Counted from the first letter of the stretch, positions 16,904 through 26,808 are shown. The stretch is DNA of 43,449 nucleotides from Lentisphaeria bacterium (GCA_017504435.1 JAFVRD010000009.1:1-43449), one strand, 5' to 3'. Notes: generated from the sequence alone by a model not told the origin. Numbers and translations: made by a program.

Positions 16904-19579
16904 ATGAGCGATACACCATTGCGCGACATTCCAGTCAATATTGAAGAGATCATGCATACCGCTTATCTTCAATACTCCCTGAGCGTAAACGTCGGACGTG
17001 CCATCCCGGATGTGCGCGACGGACTTAAACCTGTAAACCGGCGCATACTTTATGCCATGAGCAGAATGGGGATCACCAAAAGCCACCAGACTGTCAAATG
17101 CGCTAAAGTCGTCGGCGAAGTTATGGGTAACTACCACCCCCACGGCGACTCTGCCATTTACGATGCCCTGGTCCGGCTCGGACAGCCTTTCAGTTTGCGT
17201 GCACCGCTGATCGAAGGTCAGGGCAACTTCGGTACCGATGACGGAGACCCTGCTGCCGCCAGCCGTTACACCGAGTGCCGCATGGAACGTCTCGCAGAAG
17301 AGATGCTGCAGGATATCAAAGAAGATACTGTGGACATGGTCCCCACCTTTGACGAATCCGATGTGGAACCGTCCGTCCTGCCTGCCAAATTCCCGCAATT
17401 GCTGGTCAACGGAACTACCGGTATCGGCGTCGGTATGGCTACCAATATCCCGACCCACAACCTCGGCGAAGTCATTGATGCAACGATCGCACTTTTGGAT
17501 AATCCGGATGCGTCCATTGATGAACTCATGGAATATCTGCCCGGTCCGGACTTCCCCGGCGGGGCAATAATCAGAGGCCGTTACACTCTGCGGCAATTTT
17601 ATCAGACCGGACGCGGCAGTGTCCGGCTCCGCGCCCGCGCCGACATCGTTTCCAACGGCGACAAAGAGCAGATCATTTTTACCGAAATTCCCTACGGTGT
17701 TTACCGCAGTGAACAAATTTCCCGCATCGATCAGCTCATCGCTGATAAAAAAATCACCGGGATCACCGATATCCGGGACGAAACCAGTGACCGTACCGGA
17801 ACCCGGATCGTGGTGGATATCAAACGCGGATCCATGGCACAGGTCGTGCTGAACCAACTTTACTCCATGACCGCATTTGAAACTACTATCGGATGCACCA
17901 TGCTGGTGGTCGATCACAACCGGCCCCGCATCATGAACCTCTCGCAGGTATTGCAAGCTTACATCGACCACCGTCTGGAAGTGATCCTGCGCCGCAGTAT
18001 TTTCCGGCACAAAGCCGCTGAAGCGCGCATGCACATCGTCTCCGGTTTGATCAAAGCCGTCGAAAATCTGGATGAAGTGGTCAATATCATCCGGGAATCC
18101 GCAACCAGAGCTGTCGCTCACGAGAATTTGCGTACCCGTTTCGGATTCTCCGAAATTCAGGCCGATGCGATCCTGGAAATGCGTCTGCATCAGCTCACCG
18201 GCCTGGCTATCGAAAATCTCCAGAATGAATTCAACGAACTTACCGCCCGTATCGAATATCTCAAAGGCCTGATCGAAAGTCACGAAAAACGGGTCGAAGT
18301 CGTCAAAGAGGAACTTCTGGAAATCAAAACCAAATATGCCACCGCACGCCGTACAGAAATCACCATGGATGACAGCGATCTCAATATCGCCGATCTCATT
18401 CCGCGTCACAGCTGCGTGATCACAGTTTCCGATACCGGATATATCAAACGGGTTCCGGCAGACACCTACCGCACCCAGCACAGGGGCGGCAAAGGCATTA
18501 TCGGCATGGGAACAAAAGAAGAAGACCATGTGGCACACCTTTTCAATGCCCACAGTCATGATATCATATTCTTTTTCACCGACCGCGGATTCATGTATTG
18601 GCTCAATGTTTATGAGATCCCGGAAGGTGTCCGTACCGGCAAAGGCAAAGCGATCATCAACCTCATCAAGGTTGAAGAAGGTGAGAAGATCTGCGCAATG
18701 CTGACAGTTTCCAGAGAGGATTTTGAAGATCCTGACAAATATATCGTCATGGCATCCCGCCGCGGATTTATCAAAAAGTCAGAATTGGCTCTTTTCAAAA
18801 ATCTGCGCCGGGTCGGTCTGCGCGCTCTGGTCATCGAAGAAGACGACGATCTTATCGGTGCCGCCATCGCTTCCAACGGAGATGAACTGCTGCTCTCCAC
18901 CAAACTCGGTATGGCATGCCGTTTCGATCAGAACAATGAACAGATCCGTCCGATGGGCCGTACTGCCCGCGGCGTAACCGGTATGAGATTCAAACTTGAA
19001 GGCGACGAAGTGGTCAGTCTGGAAGTTATTTCCGAACCGACCTACGATGAGGCCGAATTTGAAACTCCCGGAGTTGACAATGATGATATTCCGGAAACCG
19101 AGGCTGCGGAAGAAGATGCCGATGGTGCCGATGCCGCCGGTATCGGTCCGGAGGTGCTGGTTGTCACCGACGGAGGTATGGGTAAACGCTCATTTGTATC
19201 CGCGTACCGCAAAACCAACCGCGGCGCACGCGGCGTGGTCAATATCCGGCTGCGCGAGGGTGAAAACGTTCTGGCGGTGGTACAGATCACAGAATCAGAT
19301 GAATTGCTGCTGACAACTGAACGCGGTCAGATGACCCGTATCCCGGCATCAGAGATCCGGCGGGTCGGTCGTGCTTCACTCGGAGTCAGGATCATGAACC
19401 TCAATCAGAATGACAAAATCACCGGCGTTGCCAAAATCGTACAAATCGACGAGGAAGCAGCTCCGGCAAATGAAACCGGAGAAACTCAGAACGATTCCGG
19501 CGCAATGGAAGAAACTCCGATCGTAACGACCGGACTTGATATCAACCCTGAGCAGGGAACTGAAACTCCGGAAGCATAA
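16904..19579 (+). CDS. gyrA: DNA gyrase subunit A
   Basis: An 891-residue type IIA topoisomerase subunit that breaks and rejoins DNA. With ATG 16904 as start the catalytic tyrosine is Y122 (AAASRYTECR), and the quinolone-site residues are S83 and D87 (HPHGDSAIYD), identical to E. coli numbering; this and the GAGAAAG ribosome site support this start over GTG 16868. The C-terminal beta-pinwheel has a GyrA-box variant QHRGGKG (usual QRRGGKG), favouring gyrase over ParC. An acidic insert (DNDDIPETEAAEEDADGADA) splits two blades, and the tail is acidic. No gyrB lies beside it. folP follows after 6 nt. Confidence 0.96.
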   Translation: MSDTPLRDIPVNIEEIMHTAYLQYSLSVNVGRAIPDVRDGLKPVNRRILYAMSRMGITKSHQTVKCAKVVGEVMGNYHPHGDSAIYDALVRLGQPFSLRAPLIEGQGNFGTDDGDPAAASRYTECRMERLAEEMLQDIKEDTVDMVPTFDESDVEPSVLPAKFPQLLVNGTTGIGVGMATNIPTHNLGEVIDATIALLDNPDASIDELMEYLPGPDFPGGAIIRGRYTLRQFYQTGRGSVRLRARADIVSNGDKEQIIFTEIPYGVYRSEQISRIDQLIADKKITGITDIRDETSDRTGTRIVVDIKRGSMAQVVLNQLYSMTAFETTIGCTMLVVDHNRPRIMNLSQVLQAYIDHRLEVILRRSIFRHKAAEARMHIVSGLIKAVENLDEVVNIIRESATRAVAHENLRTRFGFSEIQADAILEMRLHQLTGLAIENLQNEFNELTARIEYLKGLIESHEKRVEVVKEELLEIKTKYATARRTEITMDDSDLNIADLIPRHSCVITVSDTGYIKRVPADTYRTQHRGGKGIIGMGTKEEDHVAHLFNAHSHDIIFFFTDRGFMYWLNVYEIPEGVRTGKGKAIINLIKVEEGEKICAMLTVSREDFEDPDKYIVMASRRGFIKKSELALFKNLRRVGLRALVIEEDDDLIGAAIASNGDELLLSTKLGMACRFDQNNEQIRPMGRTARGVTGMRFKLEGDEVVSLEVISEPTYDEAEFETPGVDNDDIPETEAAEEDADGADAAGIGPEVLVVTDGGMGKRSFVSAYRKTNRGARGVVNIRLREGENVLAVVQITESDELLLTTERGQMTRIPASEIRRVGRASLGVRIMNLNQNDKITGVAKIVQIDEEAAPANETGETQNDSGAMEETPIVTTGLDINPEQGTETPEA

Positions 19580-19585
19580 TTGCAA

Positions 19586-20422
19586 ATGTTTTCTTTGACC
19601 GATTTTCTCAAAAAATTCCGGCACAGCGCGATCATGGGGATCGTCAATGCCTCCGGAGACTCTTTCAGTGAAGGCAGAAATTCTGCTCCAGAAAGCGCAC
19701 TGGAACGGGCATTGACGCTCCTTGATAATGGTGCTGATCTGCTGGATATCGGCGGGGAATCCACCCGTCCGGGGGCAGCCGCAGTGTCAGAACAGGAGGA
19801 AATCGACCGGGTGATCCCGGTTTTAGTGCAGATCAAAAAACTCCGTCCGGATACGGTTTGCAGTATTGATACCCGCCATGGAGCAGTTGCCAAAGCTGCG
19901 CTGGAAAATGGTGCAGATATCATCAATGACGTTTCCATGTTAAGAAATGCACCGGAAATTGCAAAATTGACAGCTGAACATGGTGCGGCATTGGTAATAT
20001 CCCATTCCCGCGGCACTCCTAATGACATGCAGTCGGCAGAGAATTGCACTTATATGGCACCGGTATCAGAAATCGTGGCAGAGGAATTGACTTCTGCAAA
20101 ACGATTTGCCGTATCCTCCGGACTTGCTCCGGAAAACATTCTGCTCGATCCCGGATTCGGTTTTGCAAAAACACCGGAACAGTGCTGGGAATTGTTGCGG
20201 GATATTGAGCATATTGCCCCGGCAGGAGAGATTTTAGCGGGAGTGTCCCGCAAAAGTTTTCTCGGTAAACTTACCGGAGAGAACATACCTGCGGCACGCA
20301 GCAGTGAAACACTGGCAGCTGAACTGTTTCTGGCATCAAAAAAAGTTGCGGTGATCCGCACTCATGATGTCAGAAGTTTATCCCGGGCACTTCAAGTAGT
20401 CCGAAAAATACAAGGAGCGTAA
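19586..20422 (+). CDS. folP: Dihydropteroate synthase
   Basis: A 278-residue TIM-barrel enzyme joining 4-aminobenzoate to the pterin pyrophosphate in folate synthesis; the sulfonamide target. Signatures are IMGIVNASGDSFSEG (pterin site; Asn and Asp/Ser loop), DIGGESTRPGA, IDTRHG, GADIINDVS, DPGFGFAKT, and GVSRKSFLG near the C-terminus. ATG 19586 is 6 nt after the gyrA stop; an in-frame TTG at 19580 is directly adjacent to it and sits better behind the GGAAG, so the start may be two codons earlier. First gene of a run ending with speD. Confidence 0.93.
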   Translation: MFSLTDFLKKFRHSAIMGIVNASGDSFSEGRNSAPESALERALTLLDNGADLLDIGGESTRPGAAAVSEQEEIDRVIPVLVQIKKLRPDTVCSIDTRHGAVAKAALENGADIINDVSMLRNAPEIAKLTAEHGAALVISHSRGTPNDMQSAENCTYMAPVSEIVAEELTSAKRFAVSSGLAPENILLDPGFGFAKTPEQCWELLRDIEHIAPAGEILAGVSRKSFLGKLTGENIPAARSSETLAAELFLASKKVAVIRTHDVRSLSRALQVVRKIQGA

Positions 20423-20427
20423 AACAG

Positions 20428-21276
20428 ATGTTTATGCAGTTATGGGAAATCCTCAGCGACTGGCGGGCATTGGTACAAATCGCCGTACTGTTTTTGTTCA
20501 TCTATCAGGTGCTTTACCATTTGCGGAACTCCAGAGGTTCTCTGGTGTTGGCAGGATTGCTGATATTTCTTTTCATATTATGGGGATTGTCAAAAATCTG
20601 GAGTTTGAATGTGCTGTCCAAATGTCTGGAAATCGTCCTCAATTCCCTGCCGCTGATGCTGATGATCATATTTCAGCCGGAATTGCGGCGGCTGTTTGCC
20701 CAGATCGGCAGTATGACATTTTTCAAAAACAACCGGCGCAAAGAATTGATCGCCGAAATCGTCAACGCCGTTCAGAATATGGCAAAACAAAAATGCGGCG
20801 CATTGATAGTCATTGAATGTAAAGTCCGTCTCCAGCCGCTGATTGATGATGCTATTGAATTGGATGCCAAAGTCAATTCGCTGATCCTGGAATCAATTTT
20901 CTACCCGAAATCCCCGCTTCATGACGGCGCGGTCATTATCCGTAATGACCGGATCGTAGCCGCCAGAGCCATTCTGCCGTTGTCCAGTTCAGAGCAGTTG
21001 TCCCGGCAGATGGGAACCCGTCACCGGGCAGCATTGGGAATTGCCGAAGAGAGTGATTCAGTAACCATCCTGGTTTCAGAAGAGAGCGGTTCGATAAGTA
21101 TTGCTCACGATGAAAAACTTTACCGGGATATATCAGCAAGCGAACTGCACCGGATGCTGGATACGCTGGTGATCCAGCGTAATATTGGTGAATTCGATGA
21201 AACTGTTTTGCAGATCAGTGCCAACGATGAAGCACAGCTGAGTGCAGAAACCTCAGAAAGTGAGCCGGAAAAATGA
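20428..21276 (+). CDS. cdaA: Diadenylate cyclase
   Basis: A 282-residue membrane enzyme that makes cyclic di-AMP from two ATP. Three hydrophobic segments (about 10-30, 37-55, 65-82) precede the DAC domain, with LHDGAVII (the DGA motif) and GTRHRAALG (the RHR motif). This is the CdaA/DacA architecture. AGGAG is 10 nt upstream of ATG 20428. It overlaps cdaR by 4 nt. Beyond the cyclase domain the C-terminal tail is acidic (SETSESEPEK). c-di-AMP usually controls potassium and osmolyte balance and envelope stability. Confidence 0.94.
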   Translation: MFMQLWEILSDWRALVQIAVLFLFIYQVLYHLRNSRGSLVLAGLLIFLFILWGLSKIWSLNVLSKCLEIVLNSLPLMLMIIFQPELRRLFAQIGSMTFFKNNRRKELIAEIVNAVQNMAKQKCGALIVIECKVRLQPLIDDAIELDAKVNSLILESIFYPKSPLHDGAVIIRNDRIVAARAILPLSSSEQLSRQMGTRHRAALGIAEESDSVTILVSEESGSISIAHDEKLYRDISASELHRMLDTLVIQRNIGEFDETVLQISANDEAQLSAETSESEPEK

Positions 21277-21974
21277 ATTTTATAATCACATTTTTGCGCA
21301 AAGATATCTGGATAAAACTTTTCGCACTCGTATTTGCAGTCGCACTTTATCTGAACTTGCATGAACCGGAAGAACGCCACATCAGCAAAAATATTCCGGT
21401 CATTCCGGAAATCACCGGCAAGACCGCCCCGGGAAAAACGCTGGCGGCAGTCCGGTGCAATCCGGATTCAGTAATTGTAAGCGGTCCGGCAGAGATAGTC
21501 AACGCCATTCATGAGATCAGAACCGGAAAAATCTCAATTGACGGGGAAAGTGTTGATTTCAAAAAAGAAATCGATTTGGCAACGCCTGACAATGATAAAC
21601 TTACTTTCAGCAACAACACAACCTCGGTTTCAGTGGAGATCAAAGATGCCGCCAGCAAAAAAATCCCTGATCTGCAGGTGCGCTATTTACTTGGCTCACA
21701 AAATGTTGCAGCAGAGAAAATTGATCTGCCGGAGGTTAAAGTGACCATGACTGTCACCGGGACTCAAGGTGCCATTGATGATATAAGCAGAGAAAACATC
21801 ATGGTATTTGCCGATCTCAGTGCGGTAACTGAACCGGGAGAATATACTGAAAATCTGCAGGTGAATTTCTCCGGCACTCAGGAGACCGTCAAAGTTATTT
21901 CCCTGGAACCGGCAGAGGTCAAAGTGACCATCCCGTCAAAAAAAACTCAACAAGAGTCTGAAATAAAAAAATAA
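21273..21974 (+). CDS. cdaR: YbbR-domain regulator CdaR
   Basis: A 233-residue protein with one N-terminal membrane anchor (about residues 14-29, IKLFALVFAVALYLNL) preceded by the conserved RKDIWIK start. Extracytoplasmic YbbR repeats follow; two are visible (about 40-120 and 125-225, with VTMTVTGTQ and VKVTIPSKK strands). It is the usual partner of CdaA and modulates its activity. The start overlaps cdaA by 4 nt. Only about two YbbR repeats are present, fewer than the four typical of Firmicutes. The usual third gene, glmM, is missing; a PpiD-like gene follows. Confidence 0.85.
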   Translation: MNFIITFLRKDIWIKLFALVFAVALYLNLHEPEERHISKNIPVIPEITGKTAPGKTLAAVRCNPDSVIVSGPAEIVNAIHEIRTGKISIDGESVDFKKEIDLATPDNDKLTFSNNTTSVSVEIKDAASKKIPDLQVRYLLGSQNVAAEKIDLPEVKVTMTVTGTQGAIDDISRENIMVFADLSAVTEPGEYTENLQVNFSGTQETVKVISLEPAEVKVTIPSKKTQQESEIKK

Positions 21975-21985
21975 AGGAAAAAATC

Positions 21986-23551
21986 ATGATCAAAAAACTC
22001 AACGCCCTCTTTCACAAACACAGCCGGATCCTTTTCGGCGCATTCACCGTACTTATCATCATCGCATTCACCGATTTTCTGACCCCCGGAAATATCAGCG
22101 GATGCAACAGCTCCGGCGGCGTGGTTGGAACCGCATTCGGGGAGAATGTCTCTGCCAAAGAATTAGCGGAATTCGGTCATAAACTGGTCGGCAGAAATAA
22201 TCAACTGCCTGAAATCGCTGAACTTTTCAATGCGTACTGCATTGTCAAACGGGCGGAACAGCTGGGAATCGCTGTTTCCGATCAGGAAATCGCCAATGCC
22301 ATTTCTGCACAGTTTGCCAAAGACGGTAAATTTGACCGGGCAATGTACGAGCAATTTTTGAAAAACAACCAGATCACCGGCAAAGATTTGGCAGAAACTT
22401 TCAAAATCCAGTTGATGATGCAGAAACTTTCCACCATGATCGCCAACAGTGTCATCGTCACCGATGCGGAAGCCGAGAACGCATACCGCCTCAACAACGG
22501 CGTATTCACCCTCAAAATTGCTCACTTTGATAACAAAAAATTCTCCGTTGCCAAAGCTGATGAAGCACAGCTCAAAGAGTTCTACGGCAAAAACAAAGAT
22601 CGCTATATCACCCCCGGAAAGTTTGAAGCTCTGATCGTGGAAGTGCCCTTTACCATGTTCAAAGATGCGGCGGCAAAAGCTGTCTCCGCCGCTGATGTCA
22701 AAGCTGTACTTGACAAAAAACCGTTGGGTTATGACGGCAAACCGCTGAGCGCAGAAGCAGTCAAAGAACAGCTGCTCACCCAAAAACGTTCCGCGTTGGC
22801 AAATGCACATGCCGGAAAAATTTTCGGCGAACTGCAGAACGCAGTGAAAAATCTTCAGGGCAAAGATGCTCAAACCAAATATTTCCGCGACTGGGCAGCA
22901 AAAAACAAGCTGACCGTTTCCAGCGGCAAAGCTGATTTCAACAGCCGGCTTATCGCCGGAAAATATCTGCCCGGTATTTGTGCTGCGCTGCAGCAGATGC
23001 CGCTGAACGGCAATTTGCTGACCAATCAGGAAAACAGCAATTCCGGATGCTCTATCGCGATGCTGCAAAACCGCACCGAACCGGTACAGTTGACTTTTGC
23101 AGCTGCCAAAGCCGCTGTTGCCAAAGACCGCGACGCTCAGAAACAGCTTGAAGCCGCCCGTCAATTCGCCGTCAACCAGGCAATGGCATTGGACAAAAAA
23201 GATGCCAAAGCCAAAGCTGCCGCATTTGACAAACTGCCGATGGCGACATTCTCCGATATGGTGTTCCCCAATGATAAAATGATGTCCGATCCCAATATGA
23301 TCAAATTCGTTTATGCAATCGCACCGATCCTGCCGGAACTTGCCACCGGAGATATTTCCAAAGCGGTCGATACCGAAGACGGCGCGATCATTGTCAAAGC
23401 AGTCAAACGCGCTCCGGCGGACATGAGCAAATTTGCCGCTCAGAAAGAGATGATCAAGCTCCAGCTTGCCAGAGTCAAACAGGAACTCGCAGTCAGCCGG
23501 TTCTTTGAAGATATCAACTCCCAGTGCGGTCTGATCAATCAGGGTAAATAA
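21986..23551 (+). CDS. PpiD/SurA-like periplasmic folding factor
   Basis: A 521-residue protein with a short cytoplasmic start, one membrane segment (about residues 15-31, ILFGAFTVLIIIAFTDF) and a large extracytoplasmic part. Residues about 50-170 match the SurA_N-like helical domain in which the chain is GTAFGENVSAKEL...AEQLGIAVSDQEIANAI...FDRAMYEQFLKNN. I cannot find a convincing parvulin rotamase domain; the rest is Lys/Ala-rich and helical. It probably chaperones exported proteins. AAGGAA precedes ATG. The stop overlaps speD by one base (TAATG). Confidence 0.75.
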   Translation: MIKKLNALFHKHSRILFGAFTVLIIIAFTDFLTPGNISGCNSSGGVVGTAFGENVSAKELAEFGHKLVGRNNQLPEIAELFNAYCIVKRAEQLGIAVSDQEIANAISAQFAKDGKFDRAMYEQFLKNNQITGKDLAETFKIQLMMQKLSTMIANSVIVTDAEAENAYRLNNGVFTLKIAHFDNKKFSVAKADEAQLKEFYGKNKDRYITPGKFEALIVEVPFTMFKDAAAKAVSAADVKAVLDKKPLGYDGKPLSAEAVKEQLLTQKRSALANAHAGKIFGELQNAVKNLQGKDAQTKYFRDWAAKNKLTVSSGKADFNSRLIAGKYLPGICAALQQMPLNGNLLTNQENSNSGCSIAMLQNRTEPVQLTFAAAKAAVAKDRDAQKQLEAARQFAVNQAMALDKKDAKAKAAAFDKLPMATFSDMVFPNDKMMSDPNMIKFVYAIAPILPELATGDISKAVDTEDGAIIVKAVKRAPADMSKFAAQKEMIKLQLARVKQELAVSRFFEDINSQCGLINQGK

Positions 23552-24357
23552 TGGATAAAAACGACAGCAGAGACGGTGCTATCGCCCTCGGACGGCAGAT
23601 GACAGTCGAATTTTACGATTGTTCGACTGCCGTCCTTGCCGATGTTGACCTCATGGAAAAAATATTTCTTGAGGCCGCCAGGGTATCCGGTGCCCATGTG
23701 GTAAATTCCAATTTCCATTCGTTTGAACCGCAAGGGGTCAGCGGGGTATTGGTCATTTCTGAATCCCATTTTGCAGTCCATGCCTGGCCGGAACATGATT
23801 ATGCGGCAGTGGATCTGTTCACCTGCGGAGCGGGAGTGGATTTTGATTTGGCGGTAAAGTCTCTGGGGGCGGGGATGAAATCCGGCCGCTGGATAGTTTC
23901 CAGTATGGTCAATCGCGGTATATTGCGTGATTCCGGAGAACTGGAACGGCTCGTACCGGTAGTAGAAAATCAGAACAGTTGCGGTTTGCAGCTCTCATGG
24001 CAGGAGAGGTTCAATCACTCCAATGCCGGAGCGATGTCAGCAGGAATTGATATATACCACTGCCGGAATTTTGATTTGGAGTCGGAAGATGGATTCAAAG
24101 AATTGATTTCCGGTCTGCTCCGGTTGCTGGACAGCAAAACTGAACTTGACCGGTGGTCATGGCAGAAACGGGACAATGGAGTTGAATTCAGCGTCAGTTT
24201 CAATCAGGGCAGGATCTCCGGGTTTGCCAATGTGGAAAAAACTCTGTATCTGGATATTTTTGCCAACAGATTCTTTGAACCGCGGCTCATCGCAGAAGCG
24301 GTAATGACGGCTCTGAATGGAACATATTACCGGATGCAGCCGCAAATACGGCAATAA
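23551..24357 (+). CDS. speD: S-adenosylmethionine decarboxylase with second SpeD-like domain
   Basis: A 268-residue protein. Residues about 13-125 form a class 1b AdoMet decarboxylase: QGVSGVLVISESHFAVHAWPE with self-cleavage between E71 and S72 (S72 becomes the pyruvoyl group), H77 and C92 (TCG) at the spacing of the catalytic residues. This would make decarboxylated AdoMet for spermidine. Residues about 163-260 look like a second copy: AGIDIYHC lines up with MTVEFYDC, and QGRISGFANVEKTLYL with QGVSGVLVISESHFAV. In this copy the cleavage ESH is EKT, so it should not self-process. No speE is nearby. Some SpeD homologues act on arginine or ornithine instead, so the substrate needs testing. Confidence 0.82.
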   Translation: MDKNDSRDGAIALGRQMTVEFYDCSTAVLADVDLMEKIFLEAARVSGAHVVNSNFHSFEPQGVSGVLVISESHFAVHAWPEHDYAAVDLFTCGAGVDFDLAVKSLGAGMKSGRWIVSSMVNRGILRDSGELERLVPVVENQNSCGLQLSWQERFNHSNAGAMSAGIDIYHCRNFDLESEDGFKELISGLLRLLDSKTELDRWSWQKRDNGVEFSVSFNQGRISGFANVEKTLYLDIFANRFFEPRLIAEAVMTALNGTYYRMQPQIRQ

Positions 24358-24500
24358 ATCTGCGGCAGCTTCAAGATATGAACAAGCGATCATTTTGGCG
24401 TTTTATGCTATTTTTTTTACTTTTTATACAAGAATTTCATAACGCCATGCAGTATAATATAGTTGAACGTTGATAATTGACAAGTGCGAGGGATTATATC

Positions 24501-25280
24501 ATGTTTGACCGGAAAATCAAAAAAAATGTTACCACACAATTTACTTTGATCGAACTGCTGGTGGTTATTGCGATAATCGCCATTCTGGCGGCGATGTTGC
24601 TTCCGGCATTGAATCAGGCAAAAGAACGGGGAAAATCTACGAAGTGTATCAATAATATGAAACAAATCGGTTCCGCCCATTTGCAATACACCGGAGATTG
24701 GGATGATTCATTTATTCCCTACAATATCAACTGGCCCGGCACGGATGCGGCAAACCGGATTTGGGGTTATGTTTTTTATAAAAGGAAATACCTTAATTTA
24801 ACCTCATTGCTTTGTCCGTCGATCGAATACTGGAAAAAAGACGGCAGCGGTAATGAAGTGAACTTTATTGATAATATTGATGACAATACTGCTTATAAAG
24901 TCAACTGGCATGGCTATGGATACAACTGTTATGGTGTCGGCGAGGATTGGTTCATCGCCCCCAACGGCAACAAAACCACGCCGCTGGCAGCCAAAACTGG
25001 CACGATCAAACTTCCGGCACTGAAAATAATGCTGGTAGAATCAAAACAGGCGATAAACAGCAGTGTAGTTTATCCGTGTTCATATATGGATTACGGAAAT
25101 GCTTACATCAGGCAGCAGCATTTAAAAAGTGCCAATATCACTCATGTTGACGGTCATGTGTCGACCCGTAAATTTGTCACGGAAAAAGACCTGAGCTATG
25201 GAGCAGCCGGAAAAGCATTGGGTTCTTTGGATATCCGACTCCTGATGCAGAGAAACTACATGTCATCAAAAGACATCTGA
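24501..25280 (+). CDS. Prepilin-like (DUF1559-type) protein
   Basis: A 259-residue protein. A basic start ([13 protein letters not shown]) is followed by [20 protein letters not shown], a type IV prepilin cleavage and transmembrane segment whose fifth mature residue is Glu. The globular part has [21 protein letters not shown] and near the end [15 protein letters not shown], the block common to the large pseudopilin-like families of Lentisphaerota and Planctomycetota. I choose ATG 24501 because GAGGGA is 8 nt upstream; an in-frame TTG at 24477 is less likely. Role unknown, probably surface or secretion-apparatus related. It is a single transcription unit. Confidence 0.82.
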   Translation: MFDRKIKKNVTTQFTLIELLVVIAIIAILAAMLLPALNQAKERGKSTKCINNMKQIGSAHLQYTGDWDDSFIPYNINWPGTDAANRIWGYVFYKRKYLNLTSLLCPSIEYWKKDGSGNEVNFIDNIDDNTAYKVNWHGYGYNCYGVGEDWFIAPNGNKTTPLAAKTGTIKLPALKIMLVESKQAINSSVVYPCSYMDYGNAYIRQQHLKSANITHVDGHVSTRKFVTEKDLSYGAAGKALGSLDIRLLMQRNYMSSKDI

Positions 25281-25411
25281 TAAAGTTGGCTGTGCAGCAG
25301 ATCAGGACACTTTTTTGATACTGTTTTTCCGGAAACAGCGGTGCATCAGCAATTTGAGTCGGCGGAAGATTTTCCCAAGCAAGATTTTTCAATCTTTTTG
25401 CGGAGAAAAAC

Positions 25412-25439
25412 TTGCTTTTCCGGAAAAACGTGATACATT
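25412..25439 (+). promoter_or_regulatory. Promoter of rpsT
   Basis: TTGCTT (25412-25417), 16 nt, TACATT (25434-25439), 64 nt before the rpsT ATG. The long AT-rich leader (25455-25495) may hold a second start site. Confidence 0.4.
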
Positions 25440-25503
25440 ATGGAAATGTTGTAACGGATTTTATTTATTTTTTTATACATTATAACTATAAGGAATTGAA
25501 AAC

Positions 25504-25764
25504 ATGGCGCACACAAAGTCTGCCGTCAAACGTCTGGGAACCAGCAAAAAAGCGAATCTCCGCAACCGTGCCCGGATCAGTGAACTGAAAACCATTGAGA
25601 AAAAATTGCGTGCCGCTGTTGAAGCTGGCGAAACCGCTGCCGCCGCCGAACTGGCGAAGAAATTCTGCAGCCGTTTGGATAAAGCCGCCAAAGCCGGTAC
25701 CATCCACGCCAACCGCGCCGCCAATAAAAAATCCCAGGCGGACAAATTGCTCGCTGCAAAATAA
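25504..25764 (+). CDS. rpsT: 30S ribosomal protein S20
   Basis: An 86-residue basic, helical protein: MAHTKSAVKRLGTSKKANLRNRA at the start, then a Lys/Ala-rich region and IHANRAANKKSQADK near the end, the S20 pattern. It binds 16S rRNA in the small subunit body. AAGGAA lies upstream. It is a single-gene unit, with a strong hairpin after the stop and the MITE copy B directly behind that. Confidence 0.93.
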   Translation: MAHTKSAVKRLGTSKKANLRNRARISELKTIEKKLRAAVEAGETAAAAELAKKFCSRLDKAAKAGTIHANRAANKKSQADKLLAAK

Positions 25765-25788
25765 TTCTCAGCGTCAATCAACAAAAAT

Positions 25789-25829
25789 GAGGCTGTTGCA
25801 AAACCTGATGTTTTGCAGCAGCCTCTTTT
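25789..25829 (+). terminator. Bidirectional terminator after rpsT
   Basis: GAGGCTGTTGCAAAAC (25789-25804) pairs with GTTTTGCAGCAGCCTC (25810-25825) with one G-U pair, loop CTGAT, then TTTT. The A run on the other side lets it serve the minus strand too. Its T tail is part of the MITE copy B target duplication. Confidence 0.9.
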
Positions 25830-25834
25830 CAAAT

Positions 25835-26127
25835 AGCTCTGTACCAAAAGAGTACTGATAAAGAGATAAAATATGCCACCGGGTGCTACCCGGACGCGGT
25901 CCATCCGGCTCCGCCAAGGCTGCGCCGGGACAAGGCGGCTTTTTATTGGTCCGCGATGACGGCGGGGCGCCGCCAAAGCGGCGAAATATCTGCCGCAGGC
26001 AGTCATGCCGGTGAAAGCCGACACCTCCTGCCGGAAACGAAGTCACGCAATTATTTGCGCGACAGATTGAAGTTGAAGGCAGTGTCGTTCCGCCGCAGAA
26101 AAATCAGTCGATATTCAGTACACAGCC
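25835..26127 (-). mobile_element. MITE-like non-coding element, copy B
   Basis: A 293-bp segment that is the inverted counterpart of 8864-9157. Terminal inverted repeats are imperfect (AGCTCTGTAC left, GGCTGTGTAC inward from the right). It is bracketed by a perfect 9-bp direct repeat TTTTCAAAT at 25826-25834 and 26128-26136, the mark of transposition. It inserted into the T tail of the rpsT terminator. Small open frames inside (for example one encoding PPSSRTNKKPPCPG) are shared with copy A because the DNA is shared; they show no other sign of coding. Confidence 0.85.
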
Positions 26128-26146
26128 TTTTCAAATTACTGCATTC

Positions 26147-26773
26147 TTATTTGCGAACGCCCAGCAATTCAACCTCAAAAATCAAACTGGAGTGCGGCGG
26201 GATCGCATTGCCTGCCCCGTGAGCTCCATAGCCGAGACGGGAAGGAATGAAAAGACGGTATTTCGCACCAACTTTCATCAACTGCAAAGCTTCCGTCCAG
26301 CCGGCGATTACCTGATCTACCGGAAATTCAATCGGTTCGCCACGGGCGATCGAACTGTCAAAAACTTTGCCGTTGGGCAGCTTGCCCTCATAATGAACTT
26401 TGACCGTGTCGTGAGGTCCGGGCTTCTCTCCGCTGCCATCGCGCAATATTTGATACTGCAGACCGGACTTGGTGGTGACAACTCCGGCGATCTTGGCATT
26501 TTCCTCAAAGAATTTCTTTTCAGCAGCGAGAATTTCCTCACTGGCTTCGTTCTTTTTGGCTTCAACTTCCTGAAGCATAGTCTGCAATTTACGCATCTGT
26601 TCGCCGTATTCTGCATTGCTCAGCAAAACCTCACCGCCATTGAGCAATTCAGCAACCGCATTGCCGAGCAGCGGCAGATCGACTTTGACCGGCAGCTGAC
26701 GGATGCTGGTGGCAAAATTGAGCGCAAGCGCATAAGCCAAACGATCAGAATCACTTTTCAATTCAATCGACAT
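26147..26773 (-). CDS. FKBP-type peptidyl-prolyl isomerase
   Basis: A 208-residue protein without signal peptide. Residues about 1-100 are an FKBP_N-type helical dimerisation domain (Mip/FkpA type, Glu/Lys-rich). Residues about 105-208 are the FKBP domain, with VKVHYEGKLPNGKVFDSS, FPVDQVIAGWTEAL and IPSRLGYGAHGAGNAIPPHSSLIFEVELL; these include the Tyr, Phe, Asp, Trp and Ile of the active-site pocket. The ATG at 26773 has AGGAG 8 nt upstream; an earlier TTG sits too close. It is 35 nt downstream of a tRNA-Leu gene and has no visible promoter of its own, so it is likely read from the tsaD/gph transcript. Confidence 0.92.
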   Translation of the reverse strand: MSIELKSDSDRLAYALALNFATSIRQLPVKVDLPLLGNAVAELLNGGEVLLSNAEYGEQMRKLQTMLQEVEAKKNEASEEILAAEKKFFEENAKIAGVVTTKSGLQYQILRDGSGEKPGPHDTVKVHYEGKLPNGKVFDSSIARGEPIEFPVDQVIAGWTEALQLMKVGAKYRLFIPSRLGYGAHGAGNAIPPHSSLIFEVELLGVRK

Positions 26774-26808
26774 AATCAATACTCCTTTGTTTCATATCGC
26801 TTAAAATG